Below, one piece after another: positions 27,177 to 36,269 of a stretch of DNA of 64,000 nt (positions within the stretch are counted from its first letter, which is position 1; every line of letters begins with the position of its first letter). Both the position numbers and the translations under genes were made by a program. The notes beneath the pieces are model-generated. The model was given only the letters and a program-made list of their open reading frames with translations, did no database searches and was not told where the DNA came from. The stretch is from NCBI RefSeq assembly GCF_000763295.1, contig NZ_JRJE01000009.1:124001-188000 (forward strand). Direction: 5' to 3'. This DNA is from Thalassospira australica (GTDB lineage Bacteria > Pseudomonadota > Alphaproteobacteria > Rhodospirillales > Thalassospiraceae).

Positions 27177-28313
27177 CTAATGATGCATCGCCCGTTCGCC
27201 CGGCAACTGCAACATCCGGCCCATCAAATAGTCGACGTCATCGGAGTCAAATTCGACACCAAGGTCACCGTATTGGGTCAGAACCCGTTCGATCATCCGG
27301 CGTGAATAGCGTTCCTTGTCGTGCTCTTCCCCATCAAAGGAAGTTTCACGCGCAACTTCAATCGCCGCACGAACGCCCGGGAAGAAGTGCTCGGGCAAGC
27401 CGGCCTTGTTATAGATCGCTTCCAGACCAAATGGTCCGCTATCGTGAATAAGAATGCGAGTATTGATCAAGGATACCCCCGCACGGCGCGCTAGGGCTGC
27501 TTCAAAGAAGGAAACATCCCCCATGCAAAGCGCACGCAGGATCAACCCGCTTGTCAGTCGGTTGTTGCTATGAAGGTGCTCGACCAGAAGTTCAACATCG
27601 CGATCTTCAACCCCATCACCAAGCAGCCCGATGGTCGCGCTTTCCTGTGATTGGGTCATCACCGCATTAACGATGCCTTCGGGGATGTGCCCGCGGGAAA
27701 TCAGCTGTGAGCGCATCCGTTCAGAAACCAGTGTCACCATGCGTTCGGCAATGGTGATCGGCAAATGATTGCGTTCGATCATCGGTTTCTGGATGCGTTC
27801 ATTATCACCGAAATCATCAACAACTTTTTGCAGCGAGACTTCGCTGATCTCTGCCCCCTGGTTGGACATCAGATCGACCATCACGTCTTCATGGCCAATA
27901 TCAACCAGTGTTGCAGAAACGACCTCGGACACATGGGCGCGCGATGCAATGGCACGCTGCTTTTCAACGCTGTCTGCGTTATCACCAATAATATCGACAA
28001 GATCGTCGTCATTCAGAACTTCGGAGAATTCCAGAACCGGCAGCGCAACCTCATCCACGTCACGCGCAAGTGTTGCGGCCACGTCGTGGGGAACCAAAGG
28101 TGTCTGGGCAAGGTTTTTGGCAAGTGCCTTGCGAACGCGAACTTCCGCGTCACGGATCATCAGGCGAAAGATGTCTTCAGCCAGAACACGTTCACTGTCT
28201 GTCAGGGTTTCTGTCGTGAACTCGCGACTGATCTTTTCTGCGGTATCAGAACGATTTTGGCCCGACGGGTCCTGAACCAGCTTGCTCAGATCTTCTTTGG
28301 TGATACGTGGCAA
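27177..28313 (-). CDS. DUF2336 domain protein
   Basis: 378 residues. The pattern LAEDIFRLMIRDAEVRVRKALAKNLAQTPLVPHDVAATLARDVDEVALPVLEFSEVL is the HEAT-like DUF2336 signature found mainly in alphaproteobacteria. Further helical repeats run to residue ~300. No membrane segment or catalytic motif is seen. Family members have unknown functions, some linked to chemotaxis or cell-cycle genes by context only. It is a single-gene unit. Confidence 0.9.
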   Translation of the reverse strand: MPRITKEDLSKLVQDPSGQNRSDTAEKISREFTTETLTDSERVLAEDIFRLMIRDAEVRVRKALAKNLAQTPLVPHDVAATLARDVDEVALPVLEFSEVLNDDDLVDIIGDNADSVEKQRAIASRAHVSEVVSATLVDIGHEDVMVDLMSNQGAEISEVSLQKVVDDFGDNERIQKPMIERNHLPITIAERMVTLVSERMRSQLISRGHIPEGIVNAVMTQSQESATIGLLGDGVEDRDVELLVEHLHSNNRLTSGLILRALCMGDVSFFEAALARRAGVSLINTRILIHDSGPFGLEAIYNKAGLPEHFFPGVRAAIEVARETSFDGEEHDKERYSRRMIERVLTQYGDLGVEFDSDDVDYLMGRMLQLPGERAMHH

Positions 28314-28782
28314 TAGATATCTCCTGGCACGCTACTGATATGGCTGCCAAATAACTGACCAAGACTATACTTTTGCCAGCGTATCGACAAACATATTTTC
28401 CTTAGTTGGGGCACAAGGTCCTGATTTTCAACCGCCCGGTGGTTTTACAAGCAATACGAAAGTCTGCAAAGCCCCGTTTATGCCCTTAACGAATTGATTT
28501 TTAATATCCGAACAACCAAGTTCCGCGAACAGCGTATAAATTACCATCAACGACATCGCCATATACAAACAAGCGCCAAAACCAGTTGCAAGAATTGACT
28601 AAACGCAAATCATCCATCCCGACACTATGATAAATCTGATCATCCGATGTCAGAATTTGATGGGTCGGCGTAACGCCCAACACCAGAACGCTTGATGCGT
28701 AATTCCTCTGCATACCCCGCATGCGTCAGGAAACGGCATCATCCCGACCAACGACAAGATCGAACAAGAGAGAGGCCCCATA
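28314..28782. other. 469-base AT-rich region between DUF2336 and cytochrome c genes
   Basis: Clearly more AT-rich than the adjoining genes. It holds promoters for the two diverging genes and one plausible small reading frame on the minus strand (28501-28722). Nothing resembling an RNA gene or mobile element was found. Confidence 0.55.
28501..28722 (-). CDS. Possible small hypothetical protein
   Basis: 73 residues, aromatic-rich toward the end (CNWFWRLFVYGDVVDGNLYAVRGTWLFGY). Codon use looks like a real gene (Asp, Asn, Gly and Tyr codons with plausible third positions) but base composition is lower in GC than the neighbours. No convincing ribosome-binding site precedes ATG 28722 or 28713. It may be a genuine short gene, the remnant of a longer one whose front has decayed, or chance. 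Confidence 0.35.
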   Translation of the reverse strand: MRGMQRNYASSVLVLGVTPTHQILTSDDQIYHSVGMDDLRLVNSCNWFWRLFVYGDVVDGNLYAVRGTWLFGY

Positions 28783-29181
28783 ATGACGTTTTCACGCAAA
28801 TTGGTTCTTGCTGCCAGTACCCTCGTCATCCTGTCTGCGACACCGGCACTGGCAGGTGATGCTGCAAAAGGCGAAAAGCTTTTCAAGCGGTGTGCGGCCT
28901 GTCACAGCCTGGATGCAGGCGTAAACAAGGTCGGACCGAGCCTTGCCAATTCCGTTGGTCGCGAATGCGGTACAGTTGATGGTTACAAATACGGGCGCGG
29001 TTATCAGGCTGCATGTGAAAATGGATTTATTGCAGATGAAGCATTCCTGACCGACTACCTCAAGGACCCGTCAGCGAAACTCAGTGAGATCGCCGGTTCC
29101 AAGCAGCGCTCCAAAATGACCTTCAAGCTGCGCAAGGATTCCGACATCGCCGACATCATCGCCTTCCTGCAGACCCAATAG
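28783..29181 (+). CDS. Periplasmic class I cytochrome c
   Basis: 132 residues. A signal peptide ends at PALA-GD (residue ~24). The single haem site CAACH is near residue 38, and the sixth ligand is probably Met in SKMTFKL. GEKLFKRCAACHSLD and KVGPSLANSVGREC are typical of cytochrome c2/c552-like electron carriers. Two extra cysteines (GREC-GTVDGY and AACENG) could form a disulfide. GAGAGG lies upstream of the ATG. It is a single-gene unit with its own terminator. Confidence 0.93.
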   Translation: MTFSRKLVLAASTLVILSATPALAGDAAKGEKLFKRCAACHSLDAGVNKVGPSLANSVGRECGTVDGYKYGRGYQAACENGFIADEAFLTDYLKDPSAKLSEIAGSKQRSKMTFKLRKDSDIADIIAFLQTQ

Positions 29182-29205
29182 GTCCGCAGAAATCCCATAT
29201 ACACG

Positions 29206-29240
29206 AAATGGCCGGGGCAAACTGCCGCCGGCCATTTTTG
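29206..29240. terminator. Rho-independent terminator between convergent genes
   Basis: AAATGGCCGG pairs with CCGGCCATTT around a loop that can itself pair (GGCA/TGCC), followed by TTTG. It ends the cytochrome gene on one strand and can serve the leftward 29283 gene on the other. Confidence 0.88.
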
Positions 29241-29282
29241 TCGTTTTCAACAGTTGAAATCCGGTGTCATTCACCCATGCAA

Positions 29283-30023
29283 CTAAGCAGCCGCGCGTCG
29301 GCGCACCAGTTCTTCGCCAATTGCACGCACCTGTTCTGGGGCCGCGACGTCGATCGTTGATGTGACTTCAAGTTCACGGTCTTCATAAACGTCACGATCC
29401 GGATGTTTGGTCGACCAGTCAGCAACAGCAACATCGCGTTCGCGGATCAGTTTTTCAATCTGTGGACGGAATAGGACCATCATTCCGGACACCCAGCGAT
29501 TAACCGGCCAGGATGGCTGAGCGTGATCGATCACAAAACCATCCAACATGCGCAAAACATCTTCCGCATCATACCAAACCTCGCCAGTGACCCAGCGGTT
29601 GGTCGTAAACAAACGCTGACAGAACCCGAACTCATCCATCGAAAAGGCAATCAGATGTGAAAGTGCATCATTCGGCCCTTCGGGATATTCAAACCCGTCG
29701 ATCTGTTTGGGCGCACAATTTTGCGGCATCCCGCGCGGGCGCATGAATGTATGGAAATGGCCATGTTCATCCCATTGGCGACGTTCTTCCTTGGGATGGG
29801 CATGGTAATAGAATTGGGCATGTGACTGGCGATCATAAACATCGCCTTCCGGGTAATGGGTCCATTCGTAAAACGTACCCGAAACCTTGATCAGTTCTCC
29901 GACGATATTGTCGCCTGTGGCTGTCAGTACGCGATGGCATTCCATCACATCGCGCCCCGCTGCCAGCATCTTTTCCAATTGGGGTGTCGGGATCGCCGTC
30001 AAATCAAGTGTATTCTCAGTCAT
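29283..30023 (-). CDS. Conserved hypothetical protein, ~246 aa
   Basis: Not firmly recognised; it may belong to an uncharacterised alphaproteobacterial family. His-rich acidic segments (SHAQFYYHAHPKEERRQWDEHGHFHTFMRPRGM, split over about residues 66-98) look like possible metal ligands. Later it has DEFGFCQRLFTTNRWVTGEVWYDAEDV and RWVSGMMVLFRPQIEKLIRERD, and the C terminus is helical. No signal peptide. ATG 30023 is the only good start, with a weak AGG nearby. The cluster of His, Tyr and Asp residues suggests metal binding, but the fold is unknown to me. Confidence 0.75.
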   Translation of the reverse strand: MTENTLDLTAIPTPQLEKMLAAGRDVMECHRVLTATGDNIVGELIKVSGTFYEWTHYPEGDVYDRQSHAQFYYHAHPKEERRQWDEHGHFHTFMRPRGMPQNCAPKQIDGFEYPEGPNDALSHLIAFSMDEFGFCQRLFTTNRWVTGEVWYDAEDVLRMLDGFVIDHAQPSWPVNRWVSGMMVLFRPQIEKLIRERDVAVADWSTKHPDRDVYEDRELEVTSTIDVAAPEQVRAIGEELVRRRAAA

Positions 30024-30238
30024 ACCTGCACCAACATCTTTGAACTCCGCTCCAGCTCTGTACAACAGAATAGAACGGCCTATTGCCGATCACGCCAATG
30101 AACCCCGTTCAAGAGTTAGTGATTTCAGCCCGGTTTGCAACATTCTTCATCCGGTTCCAAGGACAGAGCCCCTCAAAACAGCCCGCTGCCAATCGAAATA
30201 GATGGTCTTGATAACCAAGGACCTGCTCGCGCAGCGAG

Positions 30239-31111
30239 CTAGCGCGCCCGCATCACGCGGAACCCGATCAAAATATGCTTCAGGAACTCCGGGCGGCCAT
30301 GACGTGCGGCAGGTCGACAAACACCACAGCCACGATCGTCCCACGACCCGCCCTTGACGATACGATAGCCTGCCTGAGAGGACGAAGACGTCCATTCAAA
30401 CACCTGCCCTACCCCGTCATAAAGTCCATATGGCCCCGCCTCAAACCGGCCAACCGGTGTGGTATCAAACGGTCCGCTGTCAGCACTGTTCAGGCGATCC
30501 GGGTCAAAGATGTTTCCCCAAGGATAAAACGTACCGTCCGGACCACGCGTGGCCTTTTCCCAGGACAGCTCATCGGGCAGTTGCCAATTGTCGCCGGTCT
30601 TTTCACTTAGCCATTGGGCATAGGCATTGGCATCCTGCCATGACACCAGAACAACCGGATGGTCACCGCGCCCGCGTGGTGGCTTTTGGTTTCGCCACAG
30701 GTACGGCTCGATTGTTTCATAGCTGTATATCAGCCCCTGACGATCCCATTCCTCGTTGCTTATGCTTGGGGCAGGATGATCTGTCTCAGTAATGAATGCT
30801 GCATATTGCGCATTCGTGATGGGCGTCTTGGCGATATCGAAGTCCAAAAGATGCACACGCCATTTTTCGGCTTCAATATCATACCAGCGATTTCGGCGAC
30901 TAATATCATGACCATAGACCTGTTCATCGATCTGATAGGCATATTGCCGTTCAACAGAATCGGATCCCTGCCAAAACCAGCCGGACGGAATGTCAACCAT
31001 CTCGGGAATCTCGCTGCCCGCAGCCTGTGCATGGGGAATTCCCGGTAATGTCACAAGACATGCAAAAGCAATGGCTTTCCAATTGCCCGCGATGCTAACC
31101 CCGACTTTCAT
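30239..31111 (-). CDS. Exported SUMF1/FGE-domain protein
   Basis: About 290 residues. A signal peptide (MKVGV start, hydrophobic stretch, HAQA-AGS near residue 31) precedes a formylglycine-generating-enzyme-type sulfatase-modifying domain: VDIPSGWFWQGSD, PITNAQYAAFITETDHPAP, PVVLVSWQDANAYAQWLSEKTG, WQLPDELSWEKATRGPDGTFYPWGN and IVKGGSWDDRG, ending GFRVMRAR. In true FGE two Cys follow GGSW at +2 and +7; here they are at +5 and +8 (GCGVC), so copper-dependent formylglycine formation is not assured. It is divergent from a Cys-rich repeat protein. Alternatives are a lectin-like or hydroxylase role in this fold. ATG 31111 has GGAA at good spacing. Confidence 0.87.
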   Translation of the reverse strand: MKVGVSIAGNWKAIAFACLVTLPGIPHAQAAGSEIPEMVDIPSGWFWQGSDSVERQYAYQIDEQVYGHDISRRNRWYDIEAEKWRVHLLDFDIAKTPITNAQYAAFITETDHPAPSISNEEWDRQGLIYSYETIEPYLWRNQKPPRGRGDHPVVLVSWQDANAYAQWLSEKTGDNWQLPDELSWEKATRGPDGTFYPWGNIFDPDRLNSADSGPFDTTPVGRFEAGPYGLYDGVGQVFEWTSSSSQAGYRIVKGGSWDDRGCGVCRPAARHGRPEFLKHILIGFRVMRAR

Positions 31112-31437
31112 AAACCATTCCATCCTGATGAGAGATTGATCTCACGCTTTATTCAGGCAGTCCGACATGACCGGACACTTTGAATTCCTGCCTCCAAGAT
31201 GCGAAAGTTTTCCCCCATTTTCAATCGGTTTGACACATGTTTCTATATTTTTGTGACATGCATAATGCAAAACACCCCTGTTCACGACATTGGAATAAAA
31301 CGGGTTTTGCACACGCCGGAGTCACAGAACAGTGAAACCATGTGACGCCGCCTGAACGTCGAATTGGATCATAGTGCCTTCTCCAACGGGCGTTACCCCG
31401 CCCGGCTATAAACGACCGGACCTTCAGAGAGGTAAAA
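31112..31437. other. 326-base divergent promoter region
   Basis: Separates the SUMF1-like gene (leftward) from the Cys-rich gene (rightward). GTCCG-N7-CGGAC occurs near 31168-31184, and TTGACA near 31229 resembles a -35 box, but no matched -10 is clear. Nothing else is identifiable. Shared control of the two genes is possible from the layout. Confidence 0.45.
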
Positions 31438-31755
31438 ATGACCAAACGATCAACGACGTTCGCACATAAAGCATTGATTCCCGCCCTTGCTGTCGGCACC
31501 AGCCTTGCGATCGCAACCCCAATGGCAATGGCTGCCCCGCTTCCGACGCCGACTGCCGAAGTCGCCGCATGTTCGCCCTGCAACCCTTGCGCCGCAAATC
31601 CATGTGCCGCAAACCCTTGTGCGGCCAATCCGTGTGCGGCGAAAAAAGTCGTCAATCCCTGCAACCCTTGCAGCCCATGTGCCGCAAACCCGTGTGCGGC
31701 GAACAATCCCTGCGCAGCCAATCCTTGCGCGGCCAACCCGTGTGCGGCGAACTAA
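31438..31755 (+). CDS. Secreted Cys-rich NPCAA-repeat protein
   Basis: 105 residues. A signal peptide of about 32 residues (cleavage near MAMA-APL) leads to a mature part of about 70 residues with 13 cysteines, nearly all in the form N-P-C or S-P-C spaced by AA or AAN. Two runs of NPC are separated by AAKKVV at residues ~67-72. There are no aromatic residues or histidines in the mature part. GAGAGG lies before the ATG. Function unknown; high thiol density suggests metal or redox buffering, cross-linking, or a substrate for modification. Similar NPCNPCAAK repeats occur in proteins of several proteobacteria, from memory. Confidence 0.85.
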   Translation: MTKRSTTFAHKALIPALAVGTSLAIATPMAMAAPLPTPTAEVAACSPCNPCAANPCAANPCAANPCAAKKVVNPCNPCSPCAANPCAANNPCAANPCAANPCAAN

Positions 31756-31777
31756 CGATCACGACCGCTGCAATAGC

Positions 31778-31813
31778 AACGGGGGCGATGCTTTTGCATC
31801 GCCCCCGTTTTAA
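31778..31813. terminator. Strong bidirectional terminator
   Basis: AACGGGGGCGATGC, loop TTTT, GCATCGCCCCCGTT followed by TT. It lies between the rightward Cys-rich gene and the leftward uspA gene and fits both. Confidence 0.93.
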
Positions 31814-31843
31814 TGTCTCAAATGTTTCGAAAACAGTCGCGAG

Positions 31844-32272
31844 CTAGTCTCGGACGACCATCACTGAACAGTCAGCATGGCGCACGACACGCGCAGCATT
31901 CGGACCAAGCAGATAATCCTTGAGTTCCGGACGATGCGCGCCGATCACGATCAGATCGCAATTGGTTTTCTTGGCCATCTTCAGGATCACCTCATAAACC
32001 GTGCCTTGCCCCACAATGTGCTGCACCTTGATATCCGAGGGAATATGCTTGGATACAAATTCGTGCAAACGTTCGTTATAGGCATCAAGAACCTTGGTTT
32101 CGTAGCCCTTCGGAAAGAATTGGCCGACCATCGACATCCCAACCGTGGGAACCACGGTTAAGACATGCAGCCGCGCCCCGAAGCTTTGTGCCTGCTTGAT
32201 CGCAACCGGGACTGCCTTCTTCCAGGAAGACTCATGATCAAGATCGACTGTAACCAGAATATCCTTATACAT
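31844..32272 (-). CDS. Universal stress protein UspA family
   Basis: 142 residues. MYKDILVTVDLDHESSW is the usual UspA start, and the C-terminal GAHRPELKDYLLGPNAARVVRHADCSVMVVRD carries the nucleotide-binding G-x2-G-x9-G-type loop in a modified form. GGGGAGA is six bases before ATG 32272. Last gene of the TAXI TRAP unit, 14 bases after the fused permease. Known precedent: the Usp TeaD is encoded with the ectoine TRAP transporter in Halomonas and modulates it, so a similar role is a fair guess. Confidence 0.92.
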   Translation of the reverse strand: MYKDILVTVDLDHESSWKKAVPVAIKQAQSFGARLHVLTVVPTVGMSMVGQFFPKGYETKVLDAYNERLHEFVSKHIPSDIKVQHIVGQGTVYEVILKMAKKTNCDLIVIGAHRPELKDYLLGPNAARVVRHADCSVMVVRD

Positions 32273-32286
32273 GTTCAATCTCCCCA

Positions 32287-34890
32287 TCAGGCCGTTACAG
32301 TTGCGTCGTCATGACGCTTGCGGCGGCGTTGAAGTACAATGATCCCGCCCAGCAACAGGAAGGCCGGAATATAGAACACTTCCTTGGCCGGACGGTCAGC
32401 TTCAACCTTGACCGCCGTGATTTCAAAATCGAAATCAAGACCAGCTTTCTCGGCCGGGCCGGCAAAGACCAGATCATCAATGTAAATACGGCCATCCTCA
32501 TCACGAATGCCAATACCCGCATTATACAGGCGATCCTCACCCGACCCTGCAGGACCAAGAGGCAGCATCACGGATTTGGAAACTTCATCGCCTTCGATGC
32601 TGATGCCTTCAACATCCAGCAGAATGCTGGAATTCGCAGGCATATTGGCTGCATCCTCGACAATGGTTGTTGCCGGTAGGTTTTCATAAGGCGGCGCGAT
32701 CATATCAAGCCAGAATCCCGGCCGGAACAAAGTGAACGCAATCAACAGCAATGCGGCGCTTTCCCAAAGCTTGGAACGGGCAAAGAAATACCCCTGCGTT
32801 GCTGCGGCAAAGACCAGCATCGCAATTGTCGAAACCACCACGACAACCACCACATCCAACGGATGATCCAATCCAATCATCAGAAGCTGTGTATTGAACA
32901 GGAACAGGAACGGCAGAACTGCGGTACGCATCGAATAGAAGAAGGCAACCACACCTGTTTTCATCGGATCGGCCCCCGAAACTGCCGCAGCAGCAAAGGA
33001 TGCCAGTCCGACCGGCGGTGTCACATCGGCCATGATGCCGAAGTAAAACACAAACAGGTGAACCGCGATCAACGGCACAATCAGGCCGTTTGCCGCACCA
33101 AGTTCAACAATCACCGGTGCCATCAGGCTTGAAACCACGATATAATTTGCCGTGGTCGGAAGCCCCATGCCCAGGATCAGGCTGATGATCGCGGTAAAGA
33201 TCAGGATCAGCATCAGATTGCCGCCCGAAATCAACTCGACGAATTCGACCATCACCTGACCGATACCGGTCAGCGAAACCGTCCCGACGATGATACCCGC
33301 GGCAGCAGTAGCAACACCGATACCGATCATGTTACGGGCACCGGTGGCAAAACCGTCAATCACATCGATCACGCCAAGCTTCAGGTCATTTGCCACATTG
33401 TGGCTTTTACGGAAGATGCCCTTGGCAGCATGCTGGGTCAGCATGATGAAGATCATCAAGACAGTTGCCCAGAAGGCCGAAAGCCCCGGTGATTTCAACT
33501 CGATCATCAGGAACCAGACCAGAACCACGACCGGCAGCAGATAATGCAAACCGGCTTTGGCTGTTTGACCCAAAGGCGGCAATTCGACGACCGGCTGATT
33601 GGGATCATCCATTTCAAGGTCCGGATATTTCGCCGCGTAATACAAACCGGCAAGGTAAATCACCGCACATTCAAGCGCGACAATCCAACCGACCGCATCA
33701 CCAAAGAATTGTTTCTGGAAGACGATGGCGTAATAAACCACGCCCGACAGAACAACCAGCGACAACACAAACAGCAACGAACGGATCAGGGTCTGCCCCA
33801 AGGTCGAGGTAACCCGTTTAGGCAGGCCTTTCATGTTCGCCTTAAGGGCTTCAAGGTGAACAATGTAAATCAGCGCAATATAGGAAATCGTCGCTGGCAG
33901 GAAGGCGTGCTTGATAACTTCAGGATACGGAATACCAACGTATTCCACCATCAGGAAGGCAGCAGCCCCCATGACCGGCGGCATGATTTGCCCGTTAACC
34001 GAAGATGCGACTTCCACCGCACCGGCCTTTTCACCAGGGAAACCGACACGCTTCATCAATGGGATTGTAAATGTACCGGTGGTGACCACGTTTGCGATAG
34101 ATGAACCGGAAATAAGCCCGGTCATCGCTGATGACAAAACGGCCGCCTTTGCCGGACCACCGCGCATGTGACCAAGGGCTGCAAAAGCAACTTTGATAAA
34201 GTAGTTGCCTGCCCCGGCTTTATCGAGGAGCGATCCAAACAGAACGAACAGGAAGACAAAGCTGGTTGAAACGCCAAGCGCGATACCAAACACGCCTTCT
34301 GTCGTGATCCATTGGTGCGACATCGCCTTTGAGAAGCTGGCACCGCTCCATTGCAGAACGTCAGGAACCCAGGCTGCATTACCAAAAAAGACGTAACACA
34401 AGAAGATCATCGCAACGATCATTAAGGGCGGACCAAGCGCACGGCGGGTCGCCTCAAGAAGCATCACAAGACCGACACCCGCGGCAACCAGATCGGCCGT
34501 AATCGGCAGGCCCGGACGGTCAGACAAGTCACGATAGAAGATGTAAATATAGGCCGCACAAAAGGCGCCGATTGCCGCAAACACCCAGTCCAGAATCGGA
34601 ATGTAGCTTCGCGGCGAATTCTTGAAGGCCGGATAGGCCATGAATGCGAGGAAAAGAGCAAACGCCAGATGAATCGACCGGGCTTCGGTCGAATTCAGCA
34701 CGCCAAAATTAAAGATAAATGGCAATGGCGAGGCCAGCCAAAGCTGGAACAGTGACCATGAAACCGCAAGCCACAATAATAGTTTTGCTGTCAAACCGCT
34801 TGGTTGACGCGCCCCTGTATCATTTTCCGCAATCAGATCCTGTAAACCCTGATCGACGGACGCATTTCCCGAATTTTTATCGTCAGTCAT
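32287..34890 (-). CDS. TRAP transporter fused permease DctQM with C-terminal DUF3394
   Basis: About 867 residues. The N-terminal ~200 residues hold the DctQ-like four helices; the DctM part has KAGAGNYFIKVAFAALGHMRGGPAKAAVLSSAMTGLISGSSIANVVTTG and GMGLPTTANYIVVSSL. The C-terminal ~160 residues (WLDMIAPPYENLPA to GLDFDFEITAVKVEADRP) match DUF3394, then a final membrane helix and a basic tail RRRKR. This is the TAXI-associated 4TM/12TM fused form. ATG 34890 has GGGAG six bases upstream. It partners with the TAXI receptor encoded just upstream. Confidence 0.93.
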   Translation of the reverse strand: MTDDKNSGNASVDQGLQDLIAENDTGARQPSGLTAKLLLWLAVSWSLFQLWLASPLPFIFNFGVLNSTEARSIHLAFALFLAFMAYPAFKNSPRSYIPILDWVFAAIGAFCAAYIYIFYRDLSDRPGLPITADLVAAGVGLVMLLEATRRALGPPLMIVAMIFLCYVFFGNAAWVPDVLQWSGASFSKAMSHQWITTEGVFGIALGVSTSFVFLFVLFGSLLDKAGAGNYFIKVAFAALGHMRGGPAKAAVLSSAMTGLISGSSIANVVTTGTFTIPLMKRVGFPGEKAGAVEVASSVNGQIMPPVMGAAAFLMVEYVGIPYPEVIKHAFLPATISYIALIYIVHLEALKANMKGLPKRVTSTLGQTLIRSLLFVLSLVVLSGVVYYAIVFQKQFFGDAVGWIVALECAVIYLAGLYYAAKYPDLEMDDPNQPVVELPPLGQTAKAGLHYLLPVVVLVWFLMIELKSPGLSAFWATVLMIFIMLTQHAAKGIFRKSHNVANDLKLGVIDVIDGFATGARNMIGIGVATAAAGIIVGTVSLTGIGQVMVEFVELISGGNLMLILIFTAIISLILGMGLPTTANYIVVSSLMAPVIVELGAANGLIVPLIAVHLFVFYFGIMADVTPPVGLASFAAAAVSGADPMKTGVVAFFYSMRTAVLPFLFLFNTQLLMIGLDHPLDVVVVVVVSTIAMLVFAAATQGYFFARSKLWESAALLLIAFTLFRPGFWLDMIAPPYENLPATTIVEDAANMPANSSILLDVEGISIEGDEVSKSVMLPLGPAGSGEDRLYNAGIGIRDEDGRIYIDDLVFAGPAEKAGLDFDFEITAVKVEADRPAKEVFYIPAFLLLGGIIVLQRRRKRHDDATVTA

Positions 34891-35051
34891 CACAAACTCC
34901 CGGTCAGTACGAAAGTCATTTGAACTGGTAGCCCAGAAACAAAAAACCTCCGTCGACACACACCCGGTCGCCCACGGAGCACTCAAATACCTGTTTAAAG
35001 GTATTATCGTTATTCAATTTTTTTGTGTACCCGTTGGGCGCAAGAAGAAAA

Positions 35052-35073
35052 CGGAGGGCAATTTTGCCCTCCG
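35052..35073 (-). terminator. Leaky terminator between TAXI receptor and permease genes
   Basis: CGGAGGGCAA and TTGCCCTCCG form a stem; read leftward it is followed by TTTTCTTCTT. It lies just after the receptor stop and before the permease start, the usual place for a partial terminator that lets the receptor be made in excess. Confidence 0.75.
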
Positions 35074-35086
35074 CTTGCAAGCTGAA

Positions 35087-36064
35087 TTACATCAGGCCTG
35101 CTTCTTTGTAGTACTGAGCAGCACCGTCATGAAGCGGAGCCGACAGACCGTCCTTGATCATTTCTTCTTTCTTCAGGACGCCAAATGCCGGATGCAGCTT
35201 TTTGAAGTCATCGAAGTTTTCGAAGACAGCTTTGACAACATTGTAAACGATGTCCGCATCGGTATTGGTCGAAGACACAAAGGTCGCGCCAACACCAAAG
35301 GTGGTGACATCATCAGGGTTGCCACGATACATGCCACCCGGGATGGTTGCCGCACGGTAATACGGGTTGTCAGCAATCAGGCCGTCAATCGCCGGACCAG
35401 CAACTTCCACCAGAACCGAATCACAGGCAGTGGTTGCTTCCTGGATCGAACCGGACGGGTGACCAACGGTGTAGATCATAGCGTCGATCTTGTTGTCACA
35501 CAGTGCCTGGGACTGCTCAGCCGGCTTCAGTTCGGAAGCAAGCGAGAAGTCATCAAGGGTCCAGCCTTTGGCAGCAAGAACGATGTCCATCGTGCCGCGC
35601 TGCCCCGAACCCGGGTTACCGATGTTCACGCGTTTGCCTTTGAGGTCGTCAAAGGTTTTGATGCCGGCATCTGCACGGGCAACAACAGTGAACGGCTCCG
35701 GGTGAACGGAGAATACAGCGCGCAGGTCTTCAAATTTGCCCTGGTCTTCGAACTTCGAAGTACCGTTATAGGCATGGTACTGCCAGTCAGACTGGGCAAC
35801 ACCCATGTCCAGTTCGCCAGTACGAATGGTGTTAATGTTGTAGACCGAACCACCAGTGGATTCGACCGAGCAACGAATGCCGTGCTCTTTACGGTCCTTG
35901 TTTACCAGACGGCAGATTGCACCACCCGTCGGATAATAAACGCCCGTAACGCCACCGGTACCGATGGTGATGAAACGGTTTTCCTGTGCCGAAGCCTGAC
36001 CGGCAAACAGCGAGGCGCCTGCAATTGCAGCCACTGCACCCGCTACAGCAATTAGTTTTTTCAT
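35087..36064 (-). CDS. TAXI family TRAP solute receptor
   Basis: 325 residues. A signal peptide ([20 protein letters not shown], cleavage ~ASA-QE) precedes a type II periplasmic binding fold: [60 protein letters not shown] and [17 protein letters not shown]. These match TAXI-TRAP receptors, of which the best-known binds glutamate/glutamine. GGGAG is seen before the ATG. The gene is followed by its permease after a hairpin. Substrate is probably an amino or dicarboxylic acid, by family only. Confidence 0.94.
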   Translation of the reverse strand: MKKLIAVAGAVAAIAGASLFAGQASAQENRFITIGTGGVTGVYYPTGGAICRLVNKDRKEHGIRCSVESTGGSVYNINTIRTGELDMGVAQSDWQYHAYNGTSKFEDQGKFEDLRAVFSVHPEPFTVVARADAGIKTFDDLKGKRVNIGNPGSGQRGTMDIVLAAKGWTLDDFSLASELKPAEQSQALCDNKIDAMIYTVGHPSGSIQEATTACDSVLVEVAGPAIDGLIADNPYYRAATIPGGMYRGNPDDVTTFGVGATFVSSTNTDADIVYNVVKAVFENFDDFKKLHPAFGVLKKEEMIKDGLSAPLHDGAAQYYKEAGLM

Positions 36065-36269
36065 TAGGATTAGCTCCCTTTACACCCTAGTTATTAGGCA
36101 CCCCCTGATCATTTGCGAACAGAGGGGTTAACTGGAAACATCAGAAAATTCAGATGTTTCAACGAGCGGGATTATACTGATCGGTATCCCGAAATAAAAG
36201 CGTATAACCCCGAAACCTCCTGATAATATTCAGTATTTTGCATATTTTTTGGTTGATTCTGACAACATC

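Noticed and set aside
30225-30239. GCTCGC-GCA-GCGAGC hairpin at the 3' end of the SUMF1-like gene.
   Set aside because: Only six base pairs and no T run on the relevant strand, so a terminator call is not supported.
31221-31736. A 171-residue minus-strand frame of [11 protein letters not shown] repeats.
   Set aside because: It is the mirror of the Cys-rich repeat gene on the plus strand, which has a signal peptide, a ribosome-binding site and a terminator. Repeats without stops produce long frames in several phases.
35075-36055. A 326-residue plus-strand frame opposite the TAXI receptor.
   Set aside because: Codon-bias shadow of the receptor gene, whose motifs and signal peptide are clear.
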